Of a DNA stretch of 64,000 bases, positions 62,606-64,000 are shown piece after piece (the stretch's first letter is position 1; each line of letters opens with the position of its first letter). The notes beneath the pieces are model-generated. The model did not search any database, was not told where the DNA came from, and worked only from the letters and a program-made list of their open reading frames with translations. The translations under genes and the position numbers were made by a program. The DNA is from Scalesia atractyloides (Eukaryota > Streptophyta > Magnoliopsida > Asterales > Asteraceae). Where the stretch lies: assembly GCA_947069175.1 (NCBI GenBank), contig CAMTDV010000027.1, forward strand, positions 45,087,369 to 45,151,368, written 5' to 3'.

Positions 62606-62843
62606 TTGTTCTCAACACGATCTGTCTGATTGGGCACTTGTAGACAAATTCTTCAACGGTCTCATCCCTGAAACCCGAGCTCGATTTAACACTTCTACTG
62701 GTGGACACCTAATGGGAAAGAAGATGGTTGTTGACTGTAACGACCTCTTCGAGAGCTTCGCACACTCGGATATAGACGACAGCACTACCGATAGGAATTC
62801 AATCCTGTTTCTTGTACTACTCCGGTCAACTGGGGTTACACCA
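62367..62843 (+). repeat. 239-bp tandem duplication inside Athila gag
   Basis: 62367-62605 and 62606-62843 both run from CTGTTCTCAACACGATCTG-type sequence to GGGGTTACACCA. The copies differ at roughly a dozen sites. It adds about 80 codons and shifts the frame. Confidence 0.87.
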
Positions 62844-64000
62844 AGTTAGTTTGGAAACTACGGTAGCGGTTGCATTAGATTGCTTTAAGCGTGAGGTCAC
62901 TAAGGAGATTTAGGAGTTGAAAAAGAAGGTAGATAGATGTGAGGTGTGTCGAGGGGTCATGATACGATAGAGTGTCCTACGCTTACTGTCGAGCAAGTAG
63001 AGTTCATTACGGGTCAGAGTAGAGGCCAAACGAACCCCTATAATAATAATAATAATAATAATGATAATAATAATAATAATAATTAATAATAATAATAATA
63101 ATAATTAGAACCCTAACTGGCGTAATAATAATAAATTATGTTCTTCCAGTAACCCCCTGGTTTCCAATTAGGTTAATATTCAAAACAGGGGGCAGGGTCA
63201 TTATTCTAGTGGAGGTTCAGGTCATCCAGGTCAGTTTAGTGGTGGGGGTTCAAACTAAGAGGGTCAAAACAGGAGTGGAGGTTCGGCAGGTAGGTTAGAT
63301 AGGATTGAGGAACTCTTGTCTCAATTATTGGTTAAGGATCAAGCTACCAAGAAAACTTTAGCGGAACATGATCTTCTCTTGAAAATCAGTAATCCACACT
63401 CTTAGATCTTCAGAGGTCAATAGGTAGTATCGCTAAGCAACTGTAACAACAACCACACGGACAGTTCTCGGGTAACACTCAACTTAACCTGGCGAACCAA
63501 CATGCAAAAGCGATAACCACACGTAGCGGTAAGAGTCTAAAAGAAGTGGTAAGAGAGGGGGTAGAATTAGAGGATCAGGATGAGGAGGTAGATGAGGAGA
63601 TAGATATGAAGGCTCCACCTAGCAAGTACCGCACCATACAACGGACCTTCAGTCAAGAGTAGAGGAGAAAAGAAACCGGTAGAGGTTAGGCCGTCACCAT
63701 ACACAGATCCTTCACGCTTACCCTACCTAGCCCGCCTTAAGCAGCAAAAATTTAAGGAATACGGGAATTTTCTCGACATGTTTACCCAGTTGAAAATCAA
63801 ACTTCCTTTCGTTGAGGCCCTCCAGCATATGCCGAAATATACTAAGTTTTTGAAAGACATTCTTAAATGAAAAGATAGGATGGGGAGCTTTCAAATGTTC
63901 CGTTGACTGGAGGGTATAAGTTAGCGGAAAAACTCACTGATCCGGGTATCTTTACTATTCCATGCCTATTCGGTGGTTCCATCGCTCCAGCTCAGGCATT
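62844..64000 (+). pseudogene. gag: Athila Gag C-terminus to start of protease
   Basis: Broken but recognisable. A knuckle CEVCRGGHDTIEC near 62938-62978 needs a one-base shift (CX2CX3HX4C, the Athila form). An (AAT)n tract follows (63041-63108), a Gly/Ser/Gln-rich part, GRLDRIEELLSQLLVKDQAT, the Athila hallmark AKAITTRSGKSLKEV near 63508-63550, then YLARLKQQKFKEYGNFLDMF, PFVEALQHMPKYTKFLKDIL and, at the window edge, LTDPGIFTIPCLFGGSIAPA, the lead-in to the protease. The element continues beyond the window. Confidence 0.8.
63041..63108 (+). repeat. (AAT)n microsatellite in Athila gag
   Basis: About 22 AAT-type units with a GAT and an ATTAAT interruption. In the gag frame it would code an Asn run, following NPYN. 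Confidence 0.88.

Overview
This window is repeat-rich nuclear DNA from a plant, consisting of LTR retrotransposons nested inside one another. I found no host gene, rRNA, functional tRNA or CRISPR array. Every recognisable protein is a retroelement Gag, protease (PR), reverse transcriptase (RT), RNase H (RH), integrase (INT) or element-specific accessory protein. Nearly all reading frames carry stops and frameshifts. The family mix and the particular accessory ORF of the copia elements recall elements I know from Asteraceae (daisy family). That assignment is inference from memory and is only moderately secure.

Layout, outermost to innermost. (i) The right end (about 57330-64000) holds an Athila-type Ty3/gypsy element: LTR, tRNA-Asp-type primer site, gag, and the start of the protease region at the window edge. 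It had landed in a Ty1/copia protease/pre-integrase fragment, and the copia fragment plus Athila LTR plus start of gag was then duplicated in tandem (56842-59320 and 59321-61818). (ii) A sirevirus-like Ty1/copia element on the minus strand (Sirevirus B) has its 5' LTR at 56424-56848, and its body runs leftward to 27370 and beyond the window. (iii) Two Tekay/Del-type chromoviruses are inserted in Sirevirus B: Tekay-1 (minus strand, 3236-27369) in the accessory ORF, and Tekay-2 (plus strand, ending at 54844) in gag. (iv) Sirevirus A (plus strand, 11348-26058, target-site duplication CAAGA) sits inside the 5' LTR of Tekay-1. A gag-only gypsy element (43177-51086, imperfect duplication ACCCT/ATCCT) sits inside pol of Tekay-2.

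Both Tekay loci show the same odd mosaic: a complete LTR, then a copy of the right-hand flank, then a truncated LTR, then the element proper, then a full LTR and the same right-hand flank again. At Tekay-2 the first LTR is a textbook solo LTR bounded on both sides by CTTGT, and the full element ends with CTTGT too. This is either a recurrent recombination product or an assembly join of two alleles.

The most unusual signals lie outside the proteins. The LTRs of the gag-only element carry three tandem tRNA-like modules at about 170-bp spacing, with compensatory changes in their D-arm-like stems, plus a fourth on the opposite strand. The sireviruses have dense arrays of palindromic TCGTACGA-type motifs in LTR, leader and the pol-accessory spacer. 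The two Tekay elements share a leader with five hairpins whose stems are kept between copies. Sirevirus A also carries an accessory coding region of roughly 1,300 codons between RNase H and its 3' LTR.

Working relationships: each element would encode Gag for the particle, PR/RT/RH/INT for reverse transcription and integration, and (sireviruses) an accessory protein of unknown role. As they stand, all are too damaged to be autonomous. The gag-only element would in any case need enzymes supplied by a relative, most plausibly a Tekay element, because it shares the primer-site type and the sequence next to the polypurine tract.
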